Origin: Akkermansia sp.
GTDB taxonomy: Bacteria > Verrucomicrobiota > Verrucomicrobiia > Verrucomicrobiales > Akkermansiaceae
Direction of reading: 5' to 3'
Length of the DNA stretch: 60,559 bases
NCBI GenBank assembly: GCA_017398355.1
Contig: JAFQGD010000007.1
Location: 1-60,559, forward strand
The notes under the pieces were generated by a model. It was not told where the DNA came from, made no database searches, and saw only the letters and a list, made by a program, of their open reading frames with translations. The position numbers and the translations under genes were made by a program. Positions 15,933 to 23,057 of this stretch are shown one piece after another. The stretch's first letter is position 1; every line of letters begins with the position of its first letter.

Positions 15933-17318
15933 ATGATGAAAAATGGATTTTTATGGGTATGGGCTCTTAGCGGCTTACTGATTCTCCCCCAAACTCAGGC
16001 TCAGCAGGGCTACGATTTCACCGAGAATGAGGGCTACGATTTTTCGGAAAATGAAGGCTATGATTTTTCGGATGATGAAGAGGAAATAGCCGCGCAAAAA
16101 AAATCAGCGGATGATAAGCGTGCTTTACAATCTCTGCTCTACAATGGAGCACAATATGCTCTTGCCTGCCGCAAGGCATACCAAGAAGAAATTGTATGGC
16201 CCGTTTCTGCATGCTGTGATGGCATTATAGGTTACAACGACTTGGTGGAATGCACCAAGGATCCGGCACCTGCCGATTTGCATCGCGAAGCCGTTTCCAA
16301 AATCACCGGCAAACATCCCTTTGCTCCGGATGCCGGGCAATTCTTGGAGGGTATCTTATCCCGCACGACCTTACAACAGGCCAAGCCCAACCTGACTGCG
16401 CAACAATACGCAGAGATTGACCACGTCATCTCTCGCTCTGAGAACCTCATGAAATGGTTTATGGGTTCCTTTGCCAAGGCCTGCGCCGTACACGACTACG
16501 ATTTCCTGAAAGAAGTGCAGCGCGTGGTTCGCTTCAAAGAATACCTCAAATCTGCTAAAGTAGAGGAACTGGATGAAAAATACTACGCCATGATGCACGC
16601 ATATACAGGAAGTTATGTATCATCCCGAATCTATAACGCAGAACAACATTTCTCTACCAACATCCGCGAAAACAGCGTAAGCTTCTTCCGCCATTTCCAC
16701 AATTCCATTAGCCGCGCAGAACGAGAACAATGGATTTCCTTCATCGTTTTGGGGGGCTCCAGTCGCTCCTCCTATTTAGGCCCGGAGTTTGGTATCAATG
16801 CCAGATTTGAGCACAACAAAGTGGATGATCCCTATATGTACTACGATATCAGCGGCACCCGCGTCATTCCGGCCGGTACAAACGCCGCTACTCTGCTTGC
16901 CAGTTACATGCACTACTTTGATTTCTGGACAGATTCCCGCATCACGGCAACGATGGATTTGGGAGACAAAACAGGCAATATCGTCCGCATAGCCAGCAAT
17001 GAATTCTTGAGCGGGCTCGATAAAATGGCCGATGAAATCGTCATCCGGGAAGACGCAGATTTCAAACACACTATCAGAAACAGCGCCCTGTACGCTCTCA
17101 ACAAATTGACAATATTGGATGATGAACTATCCAACTTCCTGCCATACTTGGAAGAGAACTCCAAATTCCTGAAAAATCGCCGCAAAACCAACAGCAAGGG
17201 CACCCTCGCAAATCAAATTCAAGTGCGCGCAGAGGAAGCAAGCCGTCTCCTTGACCACATGATGAAAATAGCCGGCCAACACGTACCGGCTTCCGATGTG
17301 TCTCGGCAGAGCGATTAA
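15933..17318 (+). CDS. Exported protein with N-terminal GYDF acidic repeats
   Basis: A 461-residue protein with a signal peptide (1-24). Directly after the cleavage site there are three 8-residue tandem repeats, GYDF[TS]ENE twice and GYDFSDDE (16008-16079 in DNA), running into an acidic stretch (DEEEIAAQ). The rest (about 60-461) is mainly helical with no domain I recognise. The repeats sit at the mature N-terminus and are acidic and Tyr/Phe-rich, so they could be a flexible binding tail. The gene starts 30 nt after the previous one. Confidence 0.75.
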   Translation: MMKNGFLWVWALSGLLILPQTQAQQGYDFTENEGYDFSENEGYDFSDDEEEIAAQKKSADDKRALQSLLYNGAQYALACRKAYQEEIVWPVSACCDGIIGYNDLVECTKDPAPADLHREAVSKITGKHPFAPDAGQFLEGILSRTTLQQAKPNLTAQQYAEIDHVISRSENLMKWFMGSFAKACAVHDYDFLKEVQRVVRFKEYLKSAKVEELDEKYYAMMHAYTGSYVSSRIYNAEQHFSTNIRENSVSFFRHFHNSISRAEREQWISFIVLGGSSRSSYLGPEFGINARFEHNKVDDPYMYYDISGTRVIPAGTNAATLLASYMHYFDFWTDSRITATMDLGDKTGNIVRIASNEFLSGLDKMADEIVIREDADFKHTIRNSALYALNKLTILDDELSNFLPYLEENSKFLKNRRKTNSKGTLANQIQVRAEEASRLLDHMMKIAGQHVPASDVSRQSD

Positions 17319-17342
17319 CACCACGCCCCTAGCAAAGGTAAA

Positions 17343-17735
17343 ATGAACCACAGAACATACATGAAACAGATATACCGGGTCTCACTCGTTGTTGGGATGC
17401 TGCTCATGTGTACCTCCTGCGGCTTGCACTCCGGTCTTTTTGGCTATAACAAAGGCTTTGGTAATGCCGGGGGGCACTATGCCGGGCATTACGATGATGC
17501 AGGCATTCCCATCTATGGTCATGAGAATGGGCGCCCGGTATATGGCTACACACAGGTGGGTCGCCCTGTGCATGCCCTCAACCAGCTATATGCCGGCTGC
17601 TATGTACCCAACTGGGGCTCTGCTTCCTCCTATTACCCGAGCGGCGTGCGCTTCTCTTCCCGCCCGCCCCGCCTTTACCACAACAGCAACATTGAAGCCG
17701 GGGATTCCGTCCCCGGATACAACCGATACTACTAA
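17343..17735 (+). CDS. Small Gly/Tyr-rich lipoprotein
   Basis: A 130-residue protein with a lipoprotein-type signal (VVGMLLMCTSC, likely lipidated Cys at residue 26). The mature part is rich in Gly, Tyr and His (FGYNKGFGNAGGHYAGHYDD, PVYGYTQVGRPV), a composition seen in cell-surface proteins, and it ends in Tyr-Tyr. AAAGG lies 5 nt before the ATG; a second ATG at 17361 would also keep the signal. No family is assigned. It is 24 nt downstream of the GYDF-repeat protein. Confidence 0.75.
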   Translation: MNHRTYMKQIYRVSLVVGMLLMCTSCGLHSGLFGYNKGFGNAGGHYAGHYDDAGIPIYGHENGRPVYGYTQVGRPVHALNQLYAGCYVPNWGSASSYYPSGVRFSSRPPRLYHNSNIEAGDSVPGYNRYY

Positions 17736-17749
17736 CAGCATCTCACACC

Positions 17750-18010
17750 ATGGCACAACGACGCAGAAGTAACTATAACCGCCGCGCTCCGCAATACACG
17801 CGCATTCCCATTATCCCCGGCATTCTCTACCTCAACCTCAGCCGCAGCGGAGTATCGCTCAGCTTCGGTAAAAGTGGCGTGGGGCGCGCCACTGTGAGCA
17901 AGAGCGGAGTGCGCCTCAGTAAGAGCATCGGCGGTTTCAACATCGGCAAAAGCTTCAGTTTTTCCAAAATGGGCAAGCTTTTTGGCGGAAAGTCCAAGAG
18001 CAACGAGTAA
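17750..18010 (+). CDS. DUF4236-like small protein
   Basis: An 86-residue basic protein with a repetitive beta pattern, YLNLSRSGVSLSFGKSGVG followed by VSKSGVRLSKSIGGFNIGKS. This resembles the DUF4236 family (L-N-x-S-K-S-G-x-S-x-S-x-G), whose function is unknown. It has a basic N-terminus (RRRSNYNRR) and no signal peptide. It starts 14 nt after the lipoprotein gene. The family call rests on the motif only. Confidence 0.7.
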   Translation: MAQRRRSNYNRRAPQYTRIPIIPGILYLNLSRSGVSLSFGKSGVGRATVSKSGVRLSKSIGGFNIGKSFSFSKMGKLFGGKSKSNE

Positions 18011-18147
18011 CGCGCACCATTCCCATTAAAAAGAACGGCAGGAAATCCCCCCGTTTCCGCGTCTCGCTTTGCCTGCAGAGAGTAGGATAGAGCGGAGTGG
18101 ATTTGTTGGCAGATGGTTCAATCTTCATGGGGTTATATCATACGGGT

Positions 18148-19206
18148 TCAAATTTCCGGCGATTCACCGAGAAGAGCGCGCCATTCAAACTGATCATCGC
18201 CTCGCCCGGGGATGAGCTCATAAGCATACCTCCCGTGCGTATCGCGAATCTTTTTATCTGCTCCGGCCTGCAACAAAAGTGGTATAACCGCATAATGCGT
18301 AGAGGTGGCGGCTGCATGCAACGGGGTGAATCCGCTCTTGGAAAGAGCGTTCACCCGGGCTCCGCGGCTCAACAGATAGCGTGCGCTTTCCACACAATCA
18401 TTGGCTGCGGCTATATGCAGAGGGGTCATGCCAAATACATCTGTGGCTCCCACATCAGCGCCCTTTTTCACCAGTAATTGCGAGACCGCAGCGCTCTTCT
18501 TGGCTGCCAAGTGCAGCGGGGTGCGGCCATCCACATCCTTTGCGCGCACAGAAGCACCCTTTTGAATCAACAGCTCGGCCACCTGAAGAGCCCCGGCATT
18601 GGCTGCTTTGTGCAGAGGCGTTTCACCATGCGAATCCACGCCAGAAACACTCGCTCCTGCGGCGAGTAATTGTTTCACCGTGGCCGGATTCCCCTTTTCC
18701 GCCGCCGCATGTAGGGCGCTATACCCTACATTTCTGCGGACTCCCCCCAGCATGTCCGAAGCTTCGTACTTTTCTGCCATTTCCCGAGGAGTCACACCAA
18801 AGCAATCTCGCACATCGACCTCTGCTCCATTCTGAAGCAAAACATCTGTCAATTCACCTTCAGTTCGTTCTATTGCACTAAAAATCGGTGTTCTGCCCCA
18901 ATTATTTCTGGCATTTACATTGGCGCCTTTTGCAATAAGCGCTTGGGGAACAGTTACATCAATGCGGCAGTGGTGAAGAGGCGTGTTGCCATACTCATCC
19001 CTCATATTCACATCTTTCCCTTTTTTGATAAGGGAAAGTGCTAAGGCTTTATTCTCATCATCAAAGTGAGCTCCAAACGCCGCATCATGAAGTGGCGTTT
19101 GCGTTTCAGCGCTCTCCTTGGCCGTGGTAGAGCAAGATATAAGCAGGGAGCAGATGGCTGCTGCACAAATAAATTGGCGGGAAGATGGAAGATTATCGAT
19201 TTTCAT
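18148..19206 (-). CDS. Ankyrin-repeat lipoprotein
   Basis: A 352-residue protein with a lipoprotein signal (CAAAICSLLISC, lipidated Cys near residue 25), then about nine ankyrin repeats filling the rest. Examples are YGNTPLHHCRID, HGETPLHKAANAGALQVAELL, DGRTPLHLAAKKS and SGFTPLHAAATSTHYAVIPLL. This is a canonical ankyrin solenoid, unlike the single degenerate units in the 10-14 kb cluster. It is probably anchored at the outer face of a membrane and binds a partner protein. It is transcribed towards the DUF4236-like gene. The IS1595-type element is inserted 65 bp upstream of its start and may have displaced its promoter. Confidence 0.9.
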   Translation of the reverse strand: MKIDNLPSSRQFICAAAICSLLISCSTTAKESAETQTPLHDAAFGAHFDDENKALALSLIKKGKDVNMRDEYGNTPLHHCRIDVTVPQALIAKGANVNARNNWGRTPIFSAIERTEGELTDVLLQNGAEVDVRDCFGVTPREMAEKYEASDMLGGVRRNVGYSALHAAAEKGNPATVKQLLAAGASVSGVDSHGETPLHKAANAGALQVAELLIQKGASVRAKDVDGRTPLHLAAKKSAAVSQLLVKKGADVGATDVFGMTPLHIAAANDCVESARYLLSRGARVNALSKSGFTPLHAAATSTHYAVIPLLLQAGADKKIRDTHGRYAYELIPGRGDDQFEWRALLGESPEI

Positions 19207-19270
19207 GGCAGAAGATTTTTTCGTATGTAAGGAACCTCTACCAGACTACCAAAACTTGTTGAAAACTCAA

Positions 19271-19278
19271 TAAAAATA
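19271..19278. repeat. Target-site duplication, left copy
   Basis: TAAAAATA directly abuts the left inverted repeat and is repeated exactly at 22374-22381. An 8-bp duplication is typical of the IS1595 family. Confidence 0.92.
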
Positions 19279-19306
19279 GGCTCTGTCCTACTAAATGGGT
19301 CCTAAC
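19279..19306 (+). repeat. Left terminal inverted repeat of the IS1595-type element
   Basis: Matches the complement of 22346-22373 at 26 of 28 positions. Confidence 0.92.
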
Positions 19307-19599
19307 TACCCATACTTTTCAACTATTCAGAACTATCATATATTAAATAACAAAAGAGGGTAAAAATGAAGCAACATTTTTACCCTCTGAAACGATAAAG
19401 AAACGTTCTGTTTTGCTTAGGACCTTATCTTATAGGGATAAAAATACCCATAGAGGAAAAATATCCGTCAGAAGCGGTTGTTGCAATTTCTACATTAAAT
19501 TCAATGAGATTCACAACTATTTTCCTCCTTTCTATTTTTTTAAGGAGCAAAAATGACCCGTTTCTTTATCGTACTAATTCTTATGAGAATTATATATAC

Positions 19600-19628
19600 A
19601 ACTCTCTCTACAATAGAGAGAGTTTTTA
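19600..19628 (+). terminator. Terminator inside the left end of the element
   Basis: Stem AACTCTCTCTA (19600-19610), loop CAA, complement to 19624, then T-rich. It would stop read-through from outside before the transposase promoter. Confidence 0.75.
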
Positions 19629-19723
19629 TTAGCCCGATATGCAAAATGTTTCATATCGGAAATAGTATATCATAATTCGACTATTTTGTCAACAAAAAAT
19701 TTGCTAAAAATATCATATTTTCA

Positions 19724-19752
19724 TTTACATTAACTGCATAACTCGTTATAAT
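19724..19752 (+). promoter_or_regulatory. Transposase promoter
   Basis: TTTACA (19724-19729), 17-bp spacer, TATAAT (19747-19752); the transposase ATG is at 19774. Confidence 0.7.
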
Positions 19753-19773
19753 ATCCTCATCGAATAAGAGGTT

Positions 19774-20820
19774 ATGAATAACAGTGCAATTACGAAGTTA
19801 CTCAATGATTTTAAAGCTCTTTCTATTTCGGATAGGGAGAAATTTATTGACTATATATCCACTAATTCAACACCTTCAGATTTTAAGTATCTTTCTGAAA
19901 CGAAATTAAGCAGCGGTATTATTTGTCCATATTGTTCTTCAAATGGTAAAGGTTTATATAAGAAAGGCTTTCATTCAAATGGCAGACCTCGTTTCTATTG
20001 CAAAAACTGCAATAAGAAATTTTCAGCCACAACTAATGGCGTTCTATATCATTCTAAGAAAGACTTTTCTGTATGGAAAGAGTTTATATCATGTTTCTTA
20101 CATGGTTTTTCAGTTCGCAAAAGTGCTGAAATATGCAAAATTAACAAAAATACAGCTTTTTTGTGGCGGCATAAGATTTGCAACAGTCTAATTGCAATTA
20201 TGGACAATGTTACAATGAGTGGAATTATAGAAGCCGATGAAACATATTTCAGAGTAAGTTACAAAGGTAATAAGCAGATTTTCAAAGATGGTACTATTGA
20301 AAGGAAGAAGCGGAGAAGAGGTTCATCTATTATACATCGCAATAGAAAACGAGGTTTGTCTAAAGAACAGGTTTGCGTACCCTGTGCAATTAATCGCAAC
20401 GGTTTATCTATTGCTAAAATCAGCGGATTAGGCAAAGCTTCTTATAGTGAAATAAATGCTGTTATTTCATCTCATATTGAAAAAGATTCAATACTTTGTG
20501 CCGATGGAGCAACTGCTTATGATGCTATTGCTTCCAATAATTCTCTGAAACGTGCAAATGTATCTTCATTTGGTTTGTACAACATACAACGCATAAACTC
20601 ATATCATAGCAGATTAAAGAACTTTATTGATCGTTTCAATGGTGTTTCTACAAAATTGCTCAATAACTATCTTGTATATAACAACTTTGTTAATTACGCA
20701 AAAGAGACATATACGGAAAAGATAAGAATTTTAACAAATCATCTTTGCTCTGCAAAAAGCACATTACGGCGTAAGGATTTGCAAAAATTGCCACTTATTC
20801 CAAAGGTTGAGCAATTTTAG
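19774..20820 (+). CDS. IS1595-family (ISXO2-like) transposase
   Basis: A 348-residue transposase. It has an N-terminal zinc ribbon (about residues 51-76, CPYC...FYCKNCNKKF), a helix-turn-helix-like region (VRKSAEICKINKNTAFLWRHKI), then an RNase-H-fold DDE-type domain. Catalytic acid candidates are in GIIEADETYF (about 150-159) and LCADGATAYD (about 245-254); the conserved NSYHSRLKNFIDRFNGVS follows. All parts are present and the frame is intact, so it could be active. The inverted repeats and 8-bp target duplication agree with this family. It has its own promoter. Confidence 0.95.
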   Translation: MNNSAITKLLNDFKALSISDREKFIDYISTNSTPSDFKYLSETKLSSGIICPYCSSNGKGLYKKGFHSNGRPRFYCKNCNKKFSATTNGVLYHSKKDFSVWKEFISCFLHGFSVRKSAEICKINKNTAFLWRHKICNSLIAIMDNVTMSGIIEADETYFRVSYKGNKQIFKDGTIERKKRRRGSSIIHRNRKRGLSKEQVCVPCAINRNGLSIAKISGLGKASYSEINAVISSHIEKDSILCADGATAYDAIASNNSLKRANVSSFGLYNIQRINSYHSRLKNFIDRFNGVSTKLLNNYLVYNNFVNYAKETYTEKIRILTNHLCSAKSTLRRKDLQKLPLIPKVEQF

Positions 20821-20848
20821 GATTGACAATATAAGAAGATGTATTAGC

Positions 20849-21256
20849 ATGAAAGAAATGCACACATTACATCTTTATCAATTCATTTTTGTATTAGGAA
20901 ATCCCAAAGACATATCCTATTATCACAATTCTAAAACCAAACAAAACATTTTCTATTTTTCACAAATATCAGATTTTAAAATTATTGATACAAGAAGTAC
21001 TTACAATATAGAATACGGCTTAATCAAAATTACTCATTCATTAGGAGAACACATAATAGCATTAGAAGCATCTACAATTAAAAAAATTAAAACCAATGTT
21101 GAGGCTGCTTTATCTAACGATTCAGCTATTACTAATTGGGATACTATGAGTAGTGAAATTAAAACCGCAATATTGGATGATATAATTAGAAACAATGAAG
21201 AAATTCAACCATTCTCATCTGATGATAATCCTTTAGCATTTTCATCTATTTCTTGA
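20849..21256 (+). CDS. Passenger gene 1 of the element, unknown function
   Basis: A 135-residue protein of AT-rich composition that starts 28 nt after the transposase stop; ATG 20849 is the first Met in frame. It has beta-rich character (FYFSQISDFKIIDTRSTYNIEYGLIKI) and later a helical part (EIKTAILDDIIRNNEE). No family is recognised. Its last third overlaps, on the opposite strand, a broken small frame that also looks coding, so the true 3' end may be earlier or the overlap may be a decay product. Confidence 0.55.
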   Translation: MKEMHTLHLYQFIFVLGNPKDISYYHNSKTKQNIFYFSQISDFKIIDTRSTYNIEYGLIKITHSLGEHIIALEASTIKKIKTNVEAALSNDSAITNWDTMSSEIKTAILDDIIRNNEEIQPFSSDDNPLAFSSIS

Positions 21257-21374
21257 TATTTTTCGAATACTTTATCAAGAATTTCTTTTTTGTTGATATA
21301 AACGCCCTTATCAGCGGACCAAGCCCAAAGAACATCATTATTTTCAACTTTCTTTAAAATTTCCTCCAACGTCA
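21205..21374 (-). pseudogene. Possible small reverse-strand passenger gene, frameshifted
   Basis: On the reverse strand, ATG at 21374 opens MTLEEF and stops at once. One frame over, the sequence continues as ILKKVENNDVLWAWSADKGV, then YINKKEILDKVFEKYQEI, and stops at 21205. Restoring one base in the T/A run near 21355-21360 would join them into a small protein of about 56 residues with balanced helix-forming composition. It overlaps the end of the forward gene. This is either a decayed gene or a coincidence. Confidence 0.4.
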
Positions 21375-21506
21375 TTTTAATTATTTACTAAAAAATATTG
21401 ACAATTTGCAGGATTTTGCTACAATTCTGCCAACGAGATTCGTAACGTTGAGCAATTTTGCTCTTAGTAAGAGACGATTTGTTTCTGAACATTAGTTATG
21501 AATTAT

Positions 21507-21541
21507 AAGAACGAGTCTACCCATGGGTGCTCGTTCTTTCG
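21507..21541. terminator. Bidirectional terminator between convergent passenger genes
   Basis: Stem AAGAACGAG (21507-21515) pairs with CTCGTTCTT (21530-21538), with additional pairing of CCCATGGG in the loop region. It lies directly after the stop of the reverse gene (21544) and downstream of the forward gene. Confidence 0.7.
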
Positions 21542-21543
21542 TT

Positions 21544-21927
21544 TTATATTGCATTACCCATTGCGGTCTGATAAGCCGTTGGACTTATCACCATTGCAGT
21601 TACAACCATTCCATCTATTTTTGATATAGCAACCATTTGATATTTTATTTTTCCAACAGCATTTTGAAATGAAGCATAGAAGTTCAAAACCCTACTATCA
21701 TTTGGATATAATGTCTTAAATTGTAAATTACTTAAAGTGTTCGAAACAAACGATTGTATATTTCCAATTTTATGTTTTATTTTGCATTTTATCTGAACAT
21801 TCTTACTGATAAAAACTTTTCCGCTTCTAACGTATTGTGCAATTTGAGGAAATTGTCCTATTTCAAAAATCTCATTTTCACTTTCAGTTAGTAACTCATA
21901 GTTTCGCCAATACTCCTTAAACGTCAT
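21544..21927 (-). CDS. Passenger gene 2 of the element, unknown function
   Basis: A 127-residue protein on the strand opposite to the transposase. It begins MTFKEYWRNYELLTESENEI, contains a basic segment (VQIKCKIKHKIGN) and ends with SPTAYQTAMGNAI. No domain is recognised. It has a terminator at its 3' side (21507-21541) and a long hairpin just ahead of its start (21945-21985). Its composition matches the rest of the element. Confidence 0.6.
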   Translation of the reverse strand: MTFKEYWRNYELLTESENEIFEIGQFPQIAQYVRSGKVFISKNVQIKCKIKHKIGNIQSFVSNTLSNLQFKTLYPNDSRVLNFYASFQNAVGKIKYQMVAISKIDGMVVTAMVISPTAYQTAMGNAI

Positions 21928-21944
21928 AATAGTATTTAGGATAG

Positions 21945-21985
21945 AAAAAGTCGTAACTTTGAAAATGGCAAAGTTACGACTTTTT
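21945..21985. terminator. Long perfect hairpin between divergent passenger genes
   Basis: A 17-bp perfect stem (AAAAAGTCGTAACTTTG at 21945-21961 and its complement at 21969-21985) around a 7-nt loop, with T-runs available on both strands. It lies 18 nt upstream of the reverse gene and 43 nt upstream of the forward gene at 22028, so it may insulate or regulate both. Confidence 0.7.
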
Positions 21986-22027
21986 TCTTGACTCTAAAGC
22001 AAAAGTTTATTAACCTCTGCTTAGGTT

Positions 22028-22252
22028 ATGCATATACGATATGTAAAACCAACGAAGGGGTTCAACTTCTACGTTGAACCGGGGTATATTACTAAATCTG
22101 TTCCTGCTGGCATGGTGTTATTAGATTTTCGTGATGGCACCCCCATTTACGGAATTAATCTTAACGGTCGTGTGGTTTTATGCAACTCGCTAATGCATGC
22201 CGTTAAGATACTAATGAACAATGCCGTTTATAGTAGAAACACGAGAAAGTAA
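22028..22252 (+). CDS. Passenger gene 3 of the element, small protein of unknown function
   Basis: A 74-residue protein with a beta-rich pattern (MHIRYVKPTKGFNFYVEPGY, then GMVLLDFRDGTPIYGINLNG). No signal peptide and no known domain. A clean terminator follows at 22262. Its placement near the element's right end matches cargo genes in other IS1595-type elements. Confidence 0.6.
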   Translation: MHIRYVKPTKGFNFYVEPGYITKSVPAGMVLLDFRDGTPIYGINLNGRVVLCNSLMHAVKILMNNAVYSRNTRK

Positions 22253-22261
22253 TGTCACTTT

Positions 22262-22300
22262 GAGCCATATAAGAGGTAGTTGCACTTATGTGGCTCTCTT
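22262..22300 (+). terminator. Terminator after passenger gene 3
   Basis: GAGCCATATAAG (22262-22273) pairs with CTTATGTGGCTC (22285-22296), one G-T pair, followed by a T-rich tract. Confidence 0.75.
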
Positions 22301-22345
22301 TATATAAAATATATTCAAGTTCTGAATTATTGCTAAGTGCGGAAG

Positions 22346-22373
22346 GTTAGGACCCGTTTGGTAGGACAGAGCC
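22346..22373 (-). repeat. Right terminal inverted repeat of the IS1595-type element
   Basis: Complement of 19279-19306 with two mismatches. Confidence 0.92.
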
Positions 22374-22381
22374 TAAAAATA
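22374..22381. repeat. Target-site duplication, right copy
   Basis: TAAAAATA, identical to 19271-19278. Confidence 0.92.
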
Positions 22382-22424
22382 TATAATTTTTCTCGTTTTT
22401 TGCGAGATAAGCAACGGGGTACCC

Positions 22425-22465
22425 CCCAAAAAACGGGAAAGGCTGCCATAAGCTGCCCTTCCCGG
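22425..22465 (-). terminator. Terminator of the OsmC-family gene
   Basis: Read on the reverse strand, CGGGAAGGGCAGC and GCTGCC-CTTTCCCG-type arms form a GC-rich stem followed by a run of T. Confidence 0.7.
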
Positions 22466-22509
22466 TCTGTAATAAGGTTCACACGCCGGAGCAAATGCCC
22501 CCGCCAACC

Positions 22510-22917
22510 TTAATCCGCCCAATTCCACGAGACGTTCTTAGATACTGTGGGGGCTATAGCTGCACCAACAGGGCAGTTTTTTACTGCAGCCTCCAGCACG
22601 GCTCGCTCCGCCGCTGTTGTGGGATGCGGCACGGTGATGTTAAAATTGAGCGCACTTATTCCGCTATTCCCCTCCTCATATCCGGCTTCTATGGATATAT
22701 CTTCGGTCTTTATCCCCCTGCGGGCTCCCAAGAAAGCCATCATACTGGCCATACAAGAGGCAACGGCTGCTGCCAACATTTGTGCCGGCGATGGCTGCTC
22801 TCCGCGTCCGCCCAATGCACTTCCTACATCGGTTGTAAATGTAGCTTCTCCCTGTGGAAATTGTGTTGCGCAGCGCATGCTCCCTTGGTGTACGGTGGTT
22901 GATGTGTATTGGCTCAT
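22510..22917 (-). CDS. OsmC-family protein
   Basis: A 135-residue OsmC/Ohr-family protein. These are cytoplasmic thiol peroxidases that reduce organic hydroperoxides or act in related stress responses. Visible features are the N-terminal strand region (TTVHQGSMRCATQFP), the segment PSPAQMLAAAVASCMASMM with the conserved Cys at about residue 55, the strand EDISIEAGYEEG, and the second Cys in AVKNCPVGAAI (about 115). The start at 22917 is supported by AAGGAAA upstream; the longer frame lacks support. Its promoter is at 22955-22983. It is divergent from the GH123-like gene. Confidence 0.88.
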   Translation of the reverse strand: MSQYTSTTVHQGSMRCATQFPQGEATFTTDVGSALGGRGEQPSPAQMLAAAVASCMASMMAFLGARRGIKTEDISIEAGYEEGNSGISALNFNITVPHPTTAAERAVLEAAVKNCPVGAAIAPTVSKNVSWNWAD

Positions 22918-22954
22918 TGTGTTGTTTCCTTTCTGGTTTGTTTGGAATGATTCT

Positions 22955-22983
22955 ATTCTAGCACAAAAAAAGATACTCGTCAA
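22955..22983 (-). promoter_or_regulatory. Promoter of the OsmC-family gene
   Basis: On the reverse strand TTGACG (22983-22978), 17-bp spacer, TAGAAT (22960-22955). The leader is about 30 nt and holds a Shine-Dalgarno. Confidence 0.65.
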
Positions 22984-23023
22984 CCATAATCTCTACTATT
23001 TATAGAGGAAATTGGAAATTATT

Positions 23024-23051
23024 TTGCATTTTTCGGGAAATATGGTATATT
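23024..23051 (+). promoter_or_regulatory. Promoter of the GH123-like gene, leaderless geometry
   Basis: TTGCAT (23024-23029), 16-bp spacer, TATATT (23046-23051), ending 6 nt before the ATG at 23058. Confidence 0.6.
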
Positions 23052-23057
23052 GACAGC

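Larger units (their letters stand above)
19279..22373 (+). mobile_element. IS1595/ISXO2-type insertion element with passenger genes (3095 bp)
   Basis: The element is bounded by terminal inverted repeats of 28 bp with two mismatches (19279-19306 and 22346-22373, starting GGCTCTGTCCTAC) and by an exact 8-bp target duplication. It encodes an ISXO2-like transposase (19774-20820) and several AT-rich passenger genes (20849-21256, 21544-21927, 22028-22252). Base composition is clearly more AT-rich than the flanks, showing transfer from another host. The intact ends indicate recent insertion. Confidence 0.93.
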
